Source: Toxonevra muliebris (taxonomy: Eukaryota > Arthropoda > Insecta > Diptera > Pallopteridae). From it: 64,000 nucleotides of DNA. The notes beneath the pieces were generated by a model. It did not search any database. It was not told the origin of the DNA and saw only the letters and a list, made by a program, of their open reading frames with translations. The translations under genes were made by a program, and so were the position numbers. The stretch is from positions 53,705,408-53,769,407 of the forward strand of contig OY829329.1 of NCBI GenBank assembly GCA_963691655.1, given 5' to 3'. Numbering within the stretch: the first letter of the stretch is position 1; each line of letters starts with the position of its first letter. Below are positions 1 to 11,529 of the stretch, in pieces.

Positions 1-1840
1 TAAAAGTAAAATATTGATGACAACAGCAAAAACCAAAATACAAATACATACGAGCATTGAAATGGAACTCCAGAAAAAGAAGGAACGACTAAAAAGCAAG
101 AAGAATAATGCCAGCAGGCGATAAAAATAAATACACAAAATTAAATTGTTTAATTTTGTGTTTTGTTTTGTATTTCCCTCCCTTTCTCTTTCTTTTATCT
201 ACTTATTTCTTAAATAAGTAATAAACTCGTAAAACAAGAAAATAAAATAAATTACAAAAATAGTCCCGCAGCAATTTTCAGAATAAAAAGGAAAAAAAAC
301 ATCCCAAACAACAGTATCAGCGCCCATATTCAACCCACACACTTACTTCCAAAACCCACATACTTTTGATGCCCACTGTGAAAGAGAAAAAACGGCAGCA
401 GCAGCCAGGCACCTAGAAGCAAGGATGTAGCAACAACAATGTCGGCAACCTAACCTTACTTTGTGCGGCATAAAACTCATTTTGTGGTTGTGTTGTTGGA
501 TTTCCGTGTTGTTGTTGTGTTAGAGACGCATTCAGAATGCGAAAGTGTGTACAAATTGAGAGAGAGACAGAGAGAGTGGTAGAGTGATGTAGAGCCAGAA
601 CTAAGAAAGTTATAAAGAAGAGAGTGAAGAACTAGTTAGACAACCACACCACCACAATATGAAGAAGAGACAATAAGCAGGTTGTCCCTAGGCATACAAT
701 ATTTTGTTGTTGTTGCTTGGTAAGGGTATTTTTTTTTTATTGTGTGTGGTAGGGGTGAAAATAGGTGAAGTAAGATGCATGAGTAGGTGAGTGTGGGGTG
801 TTTGCAAAGAGTGCAAAACAGTGAAAATTAAAAGCATGCTCTGTAATGGGAAGCGAAACGAAACATGTTTGGATGTCGCAATCAACCCACACCACATACG
901 CCCCACGATCTCTCCTCTGCCCTCTCAACTGTTTTTTTTTTCCGGTGTTAATGCTGTTCTATAGAAAATCCCTATACTTCTTTAGGCAGTCGCTTGAACT
1001 TTTAAGAAATTCGGTTTTTAGTTCTTTTTTCCTCAGTTATTTTTTCCTTTTCGATGTCGTATTTTTTTTTTGTTTGCTCAAGTCTCAAGTTTTTTCTTTG
1101 CTAGAAATTTTGTTTGTGTTCAAAAAAGTTGTGACAAAAATGTAGATACGTGTACGTTCGCTGTTGTCTAGCGTCAAAAGAAAGATAGAGCGAGCAGCCG
1201 GAGAAGGAAAGGGACAAGAGTGTTAGACAAAGCAATTGTAAAGTTTCCTGAAACGTGCTCGAAAGTTCAGGCACATGATTAGACGAAGGCTCAGTTGATT
1301 TTAGTTCAAATATTTATATGTATAGAAACATATAAACAATTTTTATGTCTGTTTGAAGAAAACCAAAAAAAAATTCAATAAAACATTATTAGAAGGTTCC
1401 AATGACAACAATGTGAAAATAATAAAAACGTTACAGAGTTCAGTGATGGAAGTTGAATAATTTTTGGATTTTCTTCTTCAAAAAGTAAAAGTGTAGTAAA
1501 ATGTTGCTACTAAATTGTTGTGAAACTTAATCATGGGAAACTACAGAGTTTTCCAGATGAGAAGGAAGAGGTGAAAGAGACCTAGTTTAGTCATTAGAAA
1601 TTGTTTGAGATTAGAATTGCTATCAGATACATTGATTTAGACCTATTATTACCCACGCATCCGTAGTACCTCAATTGTCTCTGGTCAACTGCACTGGCCG
1701 GAAATCGTTAAGCGAGGGTTAATGATCAATCTGATTTTCTGCCTTCTTGTTACTTTTCGGTAAAAAAAAACATCAGCTACAATATAAATGGAAGGAGTAA
1801 ATATTTCCCTTTCCGAATTATAACACTGTTCTACTGCCAA
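1..1840. other. AT-rich non-coding DNA upstream of the kinesin exons
   Basis: No coding region is supported. The stretch is AT-rich with poly-T/poly-A runs, GTT-rich segments and a short GA-rich patch near 558-580. Short open frames here are on both strands, low in complexity and without recognisable domains. It may be 5' flank or part of the first intron of the kinesin gene, whose 5' exon I could not locate. Confidence 0.5.
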
Positions 1841-2154
1841 AAATGAGCAGAGACGGGACAAGAGTAGTTAGGATAATAGGGGGGTCTCTATGTCCTAATC
1901 CGTGGTCCGTTTTGCTCTGCTACGTCACAATTTTTTTTTATTGACATCAAAAATCTTAAAATTAAAAAAAAAAAAAATTAAAAATGCAGTTCATATATTT
2001 TTCATCAAAACCTCCATTTTTACAAAAAAAAAATGTTTCAATTTTTTTTTAATTTTTAACTTCAAAAATTTAAAAAAAATTTTTTTCTAATAAATTTATT
2101 TTTTCGTAATTTTTTGCATCCTCGTTATCATCGTTCACTTTTATCTGATTTAGC

Positions 2155-2246
2155 TTAACCCAGTAATGTCTAGCGGTGCCATATGGCACCTCGCCGTTCC
2201 TGAGCCAATTTTTTTCTCAAGTTACTTTCTTGATTTATCTACTTTG
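2155..2246 (-). mobile_element. TTAA-type MITE copy (left, truncated)
   Basis: This copy starts TTAA then CCCAGTAATGTCTAGC, followed by the palindrome GGTGCCATATGGCACC. It continues in inverted orientation to the copies at 3216 and 12983. Similarity ends near 'ctactttg' (about 2246), before the second TTAA, so the distal end is lost or replaced. TTAA flanks with a CCC-starting terminus are the hallmark of piggyBac-superfamily elements; that assignment is by ends only. Confidence 0.6.
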
Positions 2247-2763
2247 TGTTCTTGAACAATTAAATCCTAAAAATTTCTTTGTGTATACCTACAAATAAAT
2301 TTATATATTGTTGTTTCCTTTTTGACACGTTCACGTATTCATTGAATATTGAACACATTGTTGATAAATATATAATATAAAATAAAAAATGTAAGTACGT
2401 ATGAACATAGTTTTTGACAAGAGAAAGATTTATTTATCAGTTTTAGGTTCATACACGCTGGAATCCATTTTTTCACACATCGCGATTCTCAAAACACTAA
2501 TCGGAAACAAATAGTTTGCACAAAAATAAAACCGGTGACAACCTACTCCAAGCTGGCTTCGAAATTTAACAACAAAATCTAAACAATTTTTTAGGATTTA
2601 ATTGTTCAAGAACACATTAAAGTAAAGTCAAACTTATGTACTGCTCTGCCTTTGAACGTTGCAACGGTATTTTTCAGCGAAGACGAAAGCATGGTTACGG
2701 AGACGTAGTTTTGCAAACGCAGTGGCCTTTAAAAACGGTACAACTTATGCCGGTTTTGTTGCT

Positions 2764-2880
2764 TTCATTCTCCAACTACATACTAAACATCTTATTCAAG
2801 TACGCCAATCGCTTTACGCGCTGTACGCTTTCTTTCTCTAACTACGTACTGAACATCTTATTCAAGTACGCCAATCGCAT
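2764..2880 (+). repeat. 66-bp tandem duplication inside the fold-back centre
   Basis: The segment containing 'catcttattcaagtacgcc' occurs twice with a 66-bp offset (starts near 2789 and 2855). The offset is a multiple of three, so the open frame through it repeats a 22-residue segment (…LNILFKYANR…). I do not recognise the peptide and do not call it a gene. Confidence 0.55.
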
Positions 2881-2979
2881 TCTTACATATGTACATATCG
2901 TCGCCTGAGAACTGATTTGGCGTATATGTATACGTATTCGTATACGATGTGTATAAAGAGTTTAAAGCTCATTTTGCAC

Positions 2980-3192
2980 TTAACCCTCTAACGGTTAAGG
3001 CGGCCTCAGGGCAGCTATCCTTTAAAATCAAAATACACTCCATTAAGCACCATTTTATTGACAATTTAAAATTATTTTGAACGCATTTCAACGCTTTTGT
3101 TTTATTTTATGCTCATTTTGATGTGAAAAATAGGCTTTTGCATTCCCGACTCTTTTGTATTCGCTTTTAACTTTTGACTGTTAGAGGGTTAA
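2980..3192. mobile_element. 213-bp TTAA-flanked MITE (piggyBac-type ends)
   Basis: TTAA at 2980-2983 is followed by CCCTCTAAC, and GTTAGAGGG is followed by TTAA at 3189-3192. This gives inverted ends of about 12 bp with one mismatch. The interior has no coding capacity. It sits inside the larger fold-back, so it is a nested or co-mobilised insertion. The superfamily call rests on the TTAA target and the CCC terminus only. Confidence 0.65.
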
Positions 3193-3215
3193 GTACACGT
3201 TTGGCAATCATTTCT

Positions 3216-3353
3216 TTAACTCATTAAGGACAAGCGAGAACCAAAGTAGATAGATCAAGAAAGTAACTTCAGAAACAATTTTTTTTTTAACCTGGCTTAG
3301 GAGCGGTTCAGTGACAAGGTGCCATATGGCACCGCTAGGCATTACTGGGTTAA
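3216..3353 (+). mobile_element. 138-bp TTAA MITE (full copy)
   Basis: Bounded by TTAA at 3216-3219 and 3350-3353. It reads CTCATTAAGGACAAGCGAG inward from the left and ends with GGTGCCATATGGCACC then CGCTAGGCATTACTGGG. By eye it is roughly 90% identical to the 137-bp copy at 12983-13119 and matches the inverted partial copy at 2155. No coding capacity. Confidence 0.7.
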
Positions 3354-5484
3354 GATAACAACGAGATAAAAGTGAACGATGATAAAAAAAATTGCGAAAA
3401 AAGAGATTATTAAAAAAAAAACAAATTGTTAAGTTAAAAAATAAAAAAATGTTTTTTCTAAAAATGGAAGTTTTGATGAAAAAAAATATGAACTGCATTT
3501 TTAATTTTTTTCAATTTTAAAAAATTATCAGAGCAAAATGAACCACGGATTCGGACTCAGCGACCCCCCATTACAATAAGTGCGTTTGTCCCGTCTCTGC
3601 TCGTTTTCAAAAGTTTCCATCTGTAAAACTGTGTAATTATTAATTGATTATAAATAAAATTTAAACAAAGCATTTTTTTTTCTTTGCAAAGCTCGGACTT
3701 AAAATGTATTTTTCACGAAGGTCCACTTTCTCTTTTATTTTGAAAATATCGACCAAGAATCTAAAAGTAAATACTCAATCTCTAGTCTGTTGTATAATAT
3801 GTATATTCTAAATCCGATTCACTTTTTACTAATCTACATCTACAAATAGCTTTAATTGCGCATATTGAGAGAATTTTACTCTCACACAACTGCAACCGGC
3901 AATTGTGATTGGTTAATCGAAAGCAGAATGCCAGATATTTTCACTTTACGCGTGATGAACTTTTTGAAACCAGCTGAATAAACAATAATATGTATATTTA
4001 AAAATCACACAACCACTTCTTTAAAAAAACAAGACAGTTTTAAGCAAAATTTAAATATATATATATATATATTTTTAAATATTTCATAGAGTTCAAAGAC
4101 CTCTCTTTGATATTAAATACACACACACACATCTATACAAGTAAATAATATATAATTTGTCTTAAATAATTTATTTTTAACTACCATATTGCTGCTGCTG
4201 CTGCTCATTAAAACTGTCTGCCAGTTCTGAGTTTCAGTAGTTAGTAAAATAATTCATAAGATTTTCCAGACAAATAATAATCCGACCAAAACAAAAGCAA
4301 GCAAGCGAGCGGAAGAAAAGAAAAAAAAATGAAAAACTTAAACATACTGAAACATACGCTGTGGAAATTCCCAAAAGTGTTGTCAATGAAATGAAGCAAA
4401 AATCCCAAAACACAATTACGAGTATTATGAATGAAAGCCAAACCGAGCCAGCAACCAACATAATAACGGTATTAGACATGATGTTAATTTCATTAATTAA
4501 CACGTTACTAATACACACACTAAAACATTTAAACACATAGACATATTTAGGAATATGTACAGTATACACGCACATACATAGAAAATGCACATAGAATATT
4601 AGAAAACAAAATCCAAAGCAAAATAATAAAAAACGTAGACGAATAACACGACCGCAGTACGAAAAATAATTCCCAAATGAATGTGTCGGGATGAATGTGT
4701 ATGAAGAAGGTGGGCAGGTTGGAACAGAGGTGGAGAAGGTAGCATTTGATATACGAGAAAGGACAAATGGGGTAATGTGTGCTATAAGAAAGCAACAATA
4801 GCGTACTGAGCCTGCCAGCCTGCTGCTCATTAAATGGTAATATAGAAAAGCATAAAAAAATAGTAAAAGAATTTGTGAATTGAGAATTGTTTTACAACAA
4901 CACAAACGAAAACTCAACAATAACCTCAAAAAACACAAACGAACACTTGCCAGTCAATAGTTTCTATTTATTTGGACTGAAAAATGCTTTTTTTTTTAAG
5001 GCATGAGTCTAAATGTTTAACTAAACCGAAAAAAATTGTACACCGTGTTGAGCTTATAAGTGAATTTTGTACTCAACGGACACTTTGGTTCCTCCTCCAA
5101 CCATCACTCTTGTTTAAACTCTCTCTTTTCATAACAAGAGCTTGTAGCACGTTGTTGCTTTTTTTTCTTGTTTATGAAGAATATAGGAATGTATGTGTGT
5201 GTGTGGATATTTGTCTAAGTGTATGATGAGTGTGAAACCCTTTTTGAATTCCTGCTCTTTTTGTTGTTGTTATTTTATTTGTATTTTTGTTTTAGTGTTG
5301 TTGTTGTTGTTGTTGTGTTACTCTTGTAGACAGCAATGCGCCATTAGCTTTTGTTGTATGTATGCACTACACCCGCTCTTCTACACATTGTTCATTGTCG
5401 AACACTCGTCGCTCTTTATCATCATTATGTTGTTGTTGTTGTATTCCCACTTGCTTGCGCTCTAACAAGCCCGAGTCTAACACG

Positions 5485-5506
5485 CACACACACACACACA
5501 CACACA
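5485..5506. repeat. (CA)n microsatellite
   Basis: An uninterrupted CA dinucleotide run of 22 bp. Confidence 0.9.
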
Positions 5507-5781
5507 AGTAAATGAAAACTGCCCGTGAGTATGTTTTGGCATATTTTAGACTTTTAACCTGGTTTTTTGTTGTTACATTTTTCTTTTATCCTTTTTAAGT
5601 TTTTGTTATTGTTGCCGCATTTCTGTTATTGTTGATTATGTCTCGTCATTTGTTGCCCATATGTATTGTCCCCTGTCTTAAAAAATTGCCCATTTTCTGT
5701 TGTCGTTGGTATGTTTTTTTTTTACTCGTTCTCAAAATTCACATTTGTTATTTTACATTTGCAATGCTCTGTTTGTGTATT

Positions 5782-5804
5782 TGTGTGTGTGTGTGTGTGT
5801 GTGT
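5782..5804. repeat. (TG)n microsatellite
   Basis: An uninterrupted TG dinucleotide run of about 23 bp, followed by further TGTG-rich sequence. Confidence 0.9.
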
Positions 5805-6238
5805 TTGTATGTATGCCCGAGTGTGTCCGAGTGTATGTATGTTCTTTTATGTCCTTTGTTTCTATCTGTGACATATTGTGCTGTTGTTGTTTATATTTTT
5901 TGCTTTTGTATTTGAAGTTTAGCTGTCACTTTTTGACACATAAGCTGCTGTTGTTATATGTTGTTAAAAGATTTTTTATGCCTTAATTATTTAACAAAGA
6001 CTGGACTTATTTACAAAAAAAAAAATCTTAAAGCAGAATTAAATGAAATAGCTTGAGTTAAAGTTCTAGTGAGACTTCAAAACATCTATACCTGAAAATA
6101 GGCACGTTAAAAAGAATTGGTGAGCCATGCCATTTTTAAAGTTGCACACGAAAATTTCTAATTACCAAGCAAGCTTGTTTTGAGCTTTTTCTCTCTTTAT
6201 CTCCGCTCTGCTCAATTCAATTCTCACTTCTTTCTCCC

Positions 6239-7345
6239 GTTTTTGACCTGAATTCTGGTTTGATTGTATGTCAGAATTTTGTTTTAGTTTTTGATTTGAA
6301 TTTTAATCTGAATTGAATTGAATTGAGTTTTAATCCATTTTAGGTCTTAATTTAGATTTACTCTCGGTCTATATTTAAGATCCTTCTGGTCTAAGTTTTG
6401 GTGTAATTCTTAGTCTAAATTGTGGTCTAAATTTTGTTTAGACCAGTATTTACTCAGCGTTTGATCTGATTTTTAGTCTAAATTTTGGATTGCTTCTAAT
6501 TTGTACTTTGCGTCCATTTAGTTTCAGTTTTAATCTAGCTCTTAGTTTGAGTTGTTGCCGAAATTTTGATTTGAATTGGCTTGATTTTAATACGAGTTTT
6601 GATCTGAATTTCGGTTCGAAACCGGTGTAAATTTTTTTTTAAATTCTTGTTTGAATTTGGCTGGAATTTTGATTCAGTTTTTTGTTTAGTTTTTTGTTTA
6701 GTTTTTTGTCAGAATTCGGTCTAAAGTTTTGTCTACTTTCGGTCTGTATTTGAGTTAAAATTTTTGGTGTGAATATTTATCAGATATTTTCACTGGTTTT
6801 TGATCTAAATTTTGGTTTGCTTTCGTTTTGGTATTTGGCGTTCTTTTGGCCTTAAGTTTTGTCTAACTATTAATCTAAGTTGTGGTGTAAATTTTGGCTC
6901 AAATTTGTTTTTCAATTTTGGTTTAATTTTTTGAGTAAATTTTTGAACTGATTTTGGTTTAGATTCGGTCTGAAGTTTGGGTTTTTAGTCTGAGTTTTGG
7001 TCTGAATTTGGCGTCATTTTGATAGATTTTTGTCGGAATTTAGGGTCCGAATCGTGGTCTGAATATTTTTATTTTTTAGTCTGAGTTTTGGTCTGAATTT
7101 GGTCTCAGCTTGATCCGAGTTTTGTCCTTTTTTTGGTTTGAACTTCGATCAGAAAAAAGTATTTGAATTTTTAGTTTGAAATTTAGTCGAAATTTTCGCC
7201 TCAATTTTTATCTGATTTTAGTTTGAATTTTGTTCCAGTTATCTTTTAATTTTTGATCTGCATTTTTTGGTGTGAACATTGATAACATTTTTGCTCCAGT
7301 TTTTGGTCTAGATCTGGGCTTTGGTAGTAATTGAGTCTGATATTT
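6239..7345. repeat. Degenerate 'gaattttggtctg' tandem/cryptic repeat
   Basis: About 1.1 kb of irregular variations on 'ttttggtctgaatttt' and 'gtttgaattttgatctg'. Words such as gtctaaatt, atctgaatt and gtctgagtt recur every 15-25 bp. It is strongly strand-asymmetric (T and G on the + strand). No coding potential; it looks like slippage-grown, point-mutated simple sequence. Confidence 0.7.
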
Positions 7346-7784
7346 ATCCTTTCATTTAGTAAAATCAGCCCACTCCCCCCAAACACAAATCCTAGAACCG
7401 CCAGTGCATTCACACACATATATATACGAACAAAAGAGTGAGAGAGACTGTGAAAATGTAGAGAAGTACATGCATCAAAGTTCTCAAAGTGTAGAACATT
7501 CTGGTGAAAACTACACATCCAAGTTGTGAAAAGGCTTGACCACACAGACTGAGCGATCAAAACAAGCCAACATGCTGGCAAATTTGAATGAATTTGACAT
7601 AGTGAAAACCAGGCATAACACGAAAAAGTGCAACATTATGTTCTTGAGCGCATCGTAATTCTGCAAAAAAATGAAGAAGATCTTTAAAATTTTCTTTATC
7701 ACTTTTTAAAGAGTATTTAAGGAAACCACTTTTTCTCCTGATGTAATAAAACATACAATGAGCAAACAATTTGAATGTCATCCA
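7346..7784. other. Non-coding spacer
   Basis: No feature supported. Minus-strand open frames here overlap in several frames and lack domains. Confidence 0.4.
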
Positions 7785-8041
7785 CATATCGCTGACTTAA
7801 TTTACTAAGGCCCTAACATCAAAATTTTCAATATCGAGTTTTTGATGGATTATGATAAAGCGTGCCCACTTTCGTCTGTGTCAAAAATTTTAGAGACCTG
7901 CGTCGAAAACTTACGATCCTTTCTTTCAGAGTAAATTAAAAATTCACGAAACAGTACTCAAAATACCAAAATGTTTTTTCCTTCTTCTGTAAAATTTGAA
8001 AAATGCTTGTTAGGTCCTTAGTAAATTAAGGCAGCGATATG
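7785..8041. mobile_element. 257-bp TA-flanked hairpin MITE (Tc1/mariner-type ends)
   Basis: Perfectly spaced inverted arms of 34 bp with two mismatches lie at 7785-7818 and 8008-8041. The left arm reads TATCGCTG-A-CTTAATTTAC and the right arm ends in …GGCAGCGATATG. If the element proper is TCGCTG…CAGCGA, it is flanked on both sides by TA, the Tc1/mariner target duplication. The interior is non-coding. Confidence 0.65.
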
Positions 8042-10155
8042 TACAATATTGCATAAAGAAGAAAATCCAAAGAAATCATATAAAAATAAGATGAAAACCT
8101 AGAAAATTACACAAAACACTAAAATACATAACCACAAATGACGCAGTGGTTACACTGTGAAATAAAAATTGAAACACAAGTATAAGTTGGGTTAGTAACT
8201 TTCTATCAAAGTCATAAACTAAAGTCAAAAATAATAACGTTACTGTTTTTCACTGGCAACAAATAATACAATCTCTCAACAACACAACAACAGGAGGCTC
8301 ACTATCACCACCACAGCCAACATCAACCACAACAACAGCACCACCAACATCACCAGCACCACAAGTTAAAGCTATAAAAAAATTGTAAACTCACTGAAGC
8401 AGCAACAGCAAAATGTCAGTCAAAGTGACACACAACAACAGTAACAACAAAAATTTGGAGTTACTTGCAATTTTTTTCCACTCTAGGGAGAAAAAAAAAT
8501 AAATATGTGACGTAGAACGTATGCGTCAAAATTTGTAGCTACAACAATGAAAGAGGAAAGAACCTGTGCGCCAAAAATAAAAATGGAGAAAAAAATATGA
8601 ACAACAACAACAAATGTCATAATACATTTGACAAATTCAAAGTGGCGTGAAAATGAAAAATAAATGTTGAATCAATGGAACAAAGAAGAAAAAAAGGAAA
8701 AAAAAAGAAAAACATTACACAACAAAAAAGCCAAAAAAAAAAAAAAAAAAAAAATTGCAGGAGACACTCAAACTTTTTATTGTTATACCGCAGAAACGAT
8801 AGAGGAGGCGGCAACGTTGTTTGCTACTGCTGCTGCTACTATATGGTGGAAAGAAAATGTCAAGCAAAATTTACGTATTTGTAATAACACTGTCAGGCAG
8901 CTGTCTATCTGTCTGTCTCTCTGTCTATCTATCTTAAAAGCAAGCCAAAAAAAAAAAAAGTAAATAAATAAATATATTAAATTACATTAATGTGTGCTGC
9001 TTACAAACTGAACAAATGAAAGTGCAGAAAACTCTGAACATTACATTAATTTAATTCAACTTATTTTCTTCCAACTGTCCAAACTTCAATTTATCTAAAT
9101 TTTTAGCTTACCTCTACCTCTTATGCTCTTTTGCTCTGTCTTTTAATAAAATTTAAATTAAAGTTTATGAATTTTCGGCTACCACTGTTCACTTTTCAGT
9201 TAGTTCAGTGTTTTCCATTTTAATAATTTAGTAGCAACTTCTAAAAACACTCTCAAACTCTTGCTATGTGCTTTCAAGCTTCTGCTTTGCTCTTGTCAGC
9301 CTGTTTCAGCTTCAATTGTCATTTTGACAGCTTCTTTAATATTGTATGTGATATAAATGGCGTTTGCTTGTATTCTGAATCATTATTGTACCATTATTTT
9401 CAACTTATAAACTTTTAATATTTAATGCTTTTTTTTTTTGCTTTTATTTTTGTTAGTGTCGGTAAAAGGTAAAATTAGTATTTATGCCTTAACTGTTGAG
9501 TTAAAGTGTACAAATTTCCCATTTACCCCAGCTTGACAGTTAGCTTCTATTGACCGGATTTAAAAAAGGAAAAAAAAAAGTTTTATGAAAGTGTAGAGTA
9601 ATTAACTTTTGTACGTTTTGAGTGTGAAGTAGATAGTTGTAACAAGAGAAAACGAGATTTTCTTTATATGAAAAGAAATCCAACAAATTCGTTATGATAT
9701 TTGTTATAATCATTCCGATTTTCGAATCCGATTTCATAGCAATATCGTTATGAAATGTTATTAACGATTTTGCAATGAAGTGTAGCAATTCCTTCTCTCT
9801 TGCTCAACCAGATTTTGTGAAGAGTTCGTAATTATTAAGAAATATTAATGATTTACATATTTTAAACAACTCGTTATGATTACGAATAAGTTGGAATTGT
9901 GGTAAAATTCAGGGGCAGGCTTTACCTCATCAATCTTTGCGGAATAGAGTTTTTTTTTGAGTTAAATTTAGTCTCTGGTTTAGGAATCAACATTCATTTG
10001 CTTTCGATGAGTTCAGCTCACAATCGGCCTTACATGCATACAAAGATGCAGGTCTAAGTAATCCACTAAATTCTCGAGCTTGTTTTTATCTATTTATTTA
10101 ATCAGGGTATTTAGGTAGGCCCCTGACAAGCCCTAAGTGCTTGGAGTATTGTGAG
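8042..10155. other. AT-rich non-coding DNA
   Basis: No gene supported. It contains CAA/ACA-rich stretches (8270-8460), a 22-bp poly-A run (8733-8754), a GCTGCT run near 8828 and a short (TCTG/TCTA)n stretch near 8905-8932. Confidence 0.45.
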
Positions 10156-11529
10156 CACTATTATTGTGTACTTCGATGAGGTCAAATACTTAGGCATTAC
10201 GCTTGACAAACGACTGAATTGGAACACTCACTTAAATAACTTCCTTACGAAAGCCACTAGGACTTTCTAGGCCTGTAAAAAACTCTTTGGTAGAACGTGG
10301 CGTCTCACTCCTAAGATGATCTTCTGCCTCTACAACAATGATAGTTAGACCTATCATAGCCTACGCGGTCCTGGTGTGGTGGCCAAAAGCCATGCAGGGC
10401 TTAGCCATCACCAAACTTAACAAGCTCCAAAAGCTTGCTTGTGCCTCCATAACTGAAGCAATACCTAACTGCCCAACTCCTGCTATTGAAGCATTGATTA
10501 GCCTGATGCCGTAACACATTTTCTTTAAGAAAACAGCCGCAAATACTGCCCTGAGGCTGCAAATCTCGTCAAGTCTGTTAAAAGGCAACTCTGGTCATAT
10601 CTAGCATACTTGACGAAATTCCCAACTTTTTAGCCTGTGCTGTATCGGATTATATGATTAGGGATCTAAGTTTCAACAGGAAATTCAATATTGTGTTTCG
10701 TTCCAGGTCCGATTGGGATGGCCAATGCCCTAACTTCGGTCTCTATGCTCTCAATTGGTATACAGACGGCTTGAAGATGGATTGTGATTCTGGTACCGGC
10801 GTTGCAGGACCCAATACTAGAATCTCAATCCCACTGGGTATTTGGCCCAGTATTTTTCAAGCTGAAATATACGCTATTGAGACCTGTGCTAGTTTAAACT
10901 TTCACAAAGGTCTAAAAGGCGCAGAAATTGTAATTTTTTCAGACAGCCAAGTGGCTTTCTTAGCTCTCACTTCATGAAGGAATGCTTTGAGTGTCTCCAA
11001 CGTTTGTCTACCCTTAATAAAGTAACGCTTTCTTGGGTACCCAACCATTGTAACATTGATGGTAATGAGGTTGCCGATGAACTGGCTAGGAAAGGTTTAT
11101 CGACTTTGTACATTGGCCCCGCTCCGTTCTGTGGAGTCGGCTGGGCCTCTACGAAATCAATCGTTGAGGAGTGGTCTAAGGCAATATGGTTTCATTATTG
11201 GAAGTTTATTCCAGGTTTAAGACAGACAAAAGCGCTTATTGTTCCGCTTGCCCACAATCGGCCCATCTCTTACTTCAAATCCAACCTTAGGCTACTGGTG
11301 AGCTATACATATGTCTAGGCACTATGTGCTCAGATATCACCTAAACAAATTTGGTCTTTCCAATGAGACAGAGTGCCGTTTTTCTCTAAAAGCTGACGAA
11401 ACGACAGCTCTCATTCTGTGCGAATGTCCGGCTTTGGGGGAATCTTTTCCTACGACTAACAAAATAAAGTCCTCTTCAGCAAACGACGTTTTGGCTTTCG
11501 TTAGGTCAGCTGAACGTCATTTGTCATAA
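10156..11529 (+). pseudogene. 5'-truncated non-LTR retrotransposon relic: reverse-transcriptase tail plus RNase H
   Basis: The relic starts inside the C-terminal part of a LINE reverse transcriptase: 10170-10290 reads VKYLGITLDKRLNWNTHL in one frame, then reaches a stop. An RNase H domain follows at 10760-11090 with YTDGLK (first acidic residue), AEIYAIETC (catalytic Glu) and FSDSQVA (catalytic Asp). After a frameshift near 10975 comes LSWVPNHCNIDGNEVADELAR, the His…Asp end of the RNase H fold. At least three frame breaks make it dead. A short ATAATATAATAATTG-like tail near 11595 could mark the 3' end. RNase H after reverse transcriptase occurs in the I, R1, LOA and related LINE clades; I cannot choose among them by eye. 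Confidence 0.8.

Larger units (their letters stand above)
1841..3610. repeat. Nested fold-back (inverted-repeat) element
   Basis: The arms at about 1841-2246 and 3216-3610 are inverted copies of each other. The outer ends read 'gagcagagacgggaca' on the left and its complement 'tgtcccgtctctgctc' on the right. Similarity runs inward through 'gataaaagtgaacgatgat' to a TTAA-type MITE copy in each arm, around the palindrome GGTGCCATATGGCACC. A second, inner inverted pair lies at about 2248-2280 and 2587-2617 ('aattgttcaagaacaca'). The 2.25-3.2 kb centre holds a 66-bp tandem duplication and another TTAA-flanked element. No transposase is visible. The arms are diverged and carry A/T-run length differences, so this is not recent. 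Confidence 0.7.
3611..6238. other. AT-rich non-coding DNA with microsatellites
   Basis: No gene supported. It contains a CTG/GCT run near 4190-4205, an (AT)n run near 4055-4070, GTT/TTG-rich segments around 5260-5320 and 5420-5440, and CA and GT runs listed separately. A 234-residue open frame on the minus strand (4234-4938) is Phe/Cys/Leu-rich with no domain, and I treat it as chance. Confidence 0.5.

Noticed and set aside
4234..4938. 234-residue open frame on the minus strand
   Set aside because: Phe/Cys/Leu/Tyr-rich, AT-biased, no domain or splice logic; overlapping shorter frames are equally open.
5485..5804. CRISPR-like or direct-repeat array
   Set aside because: The repeats are dinucleotide microsatellites without spacers, and the genome is eukaryotic.
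8664..8963. Lys-rich open frame
   Set aside because: Caused by poly-A runs; interrupted context and no domain.
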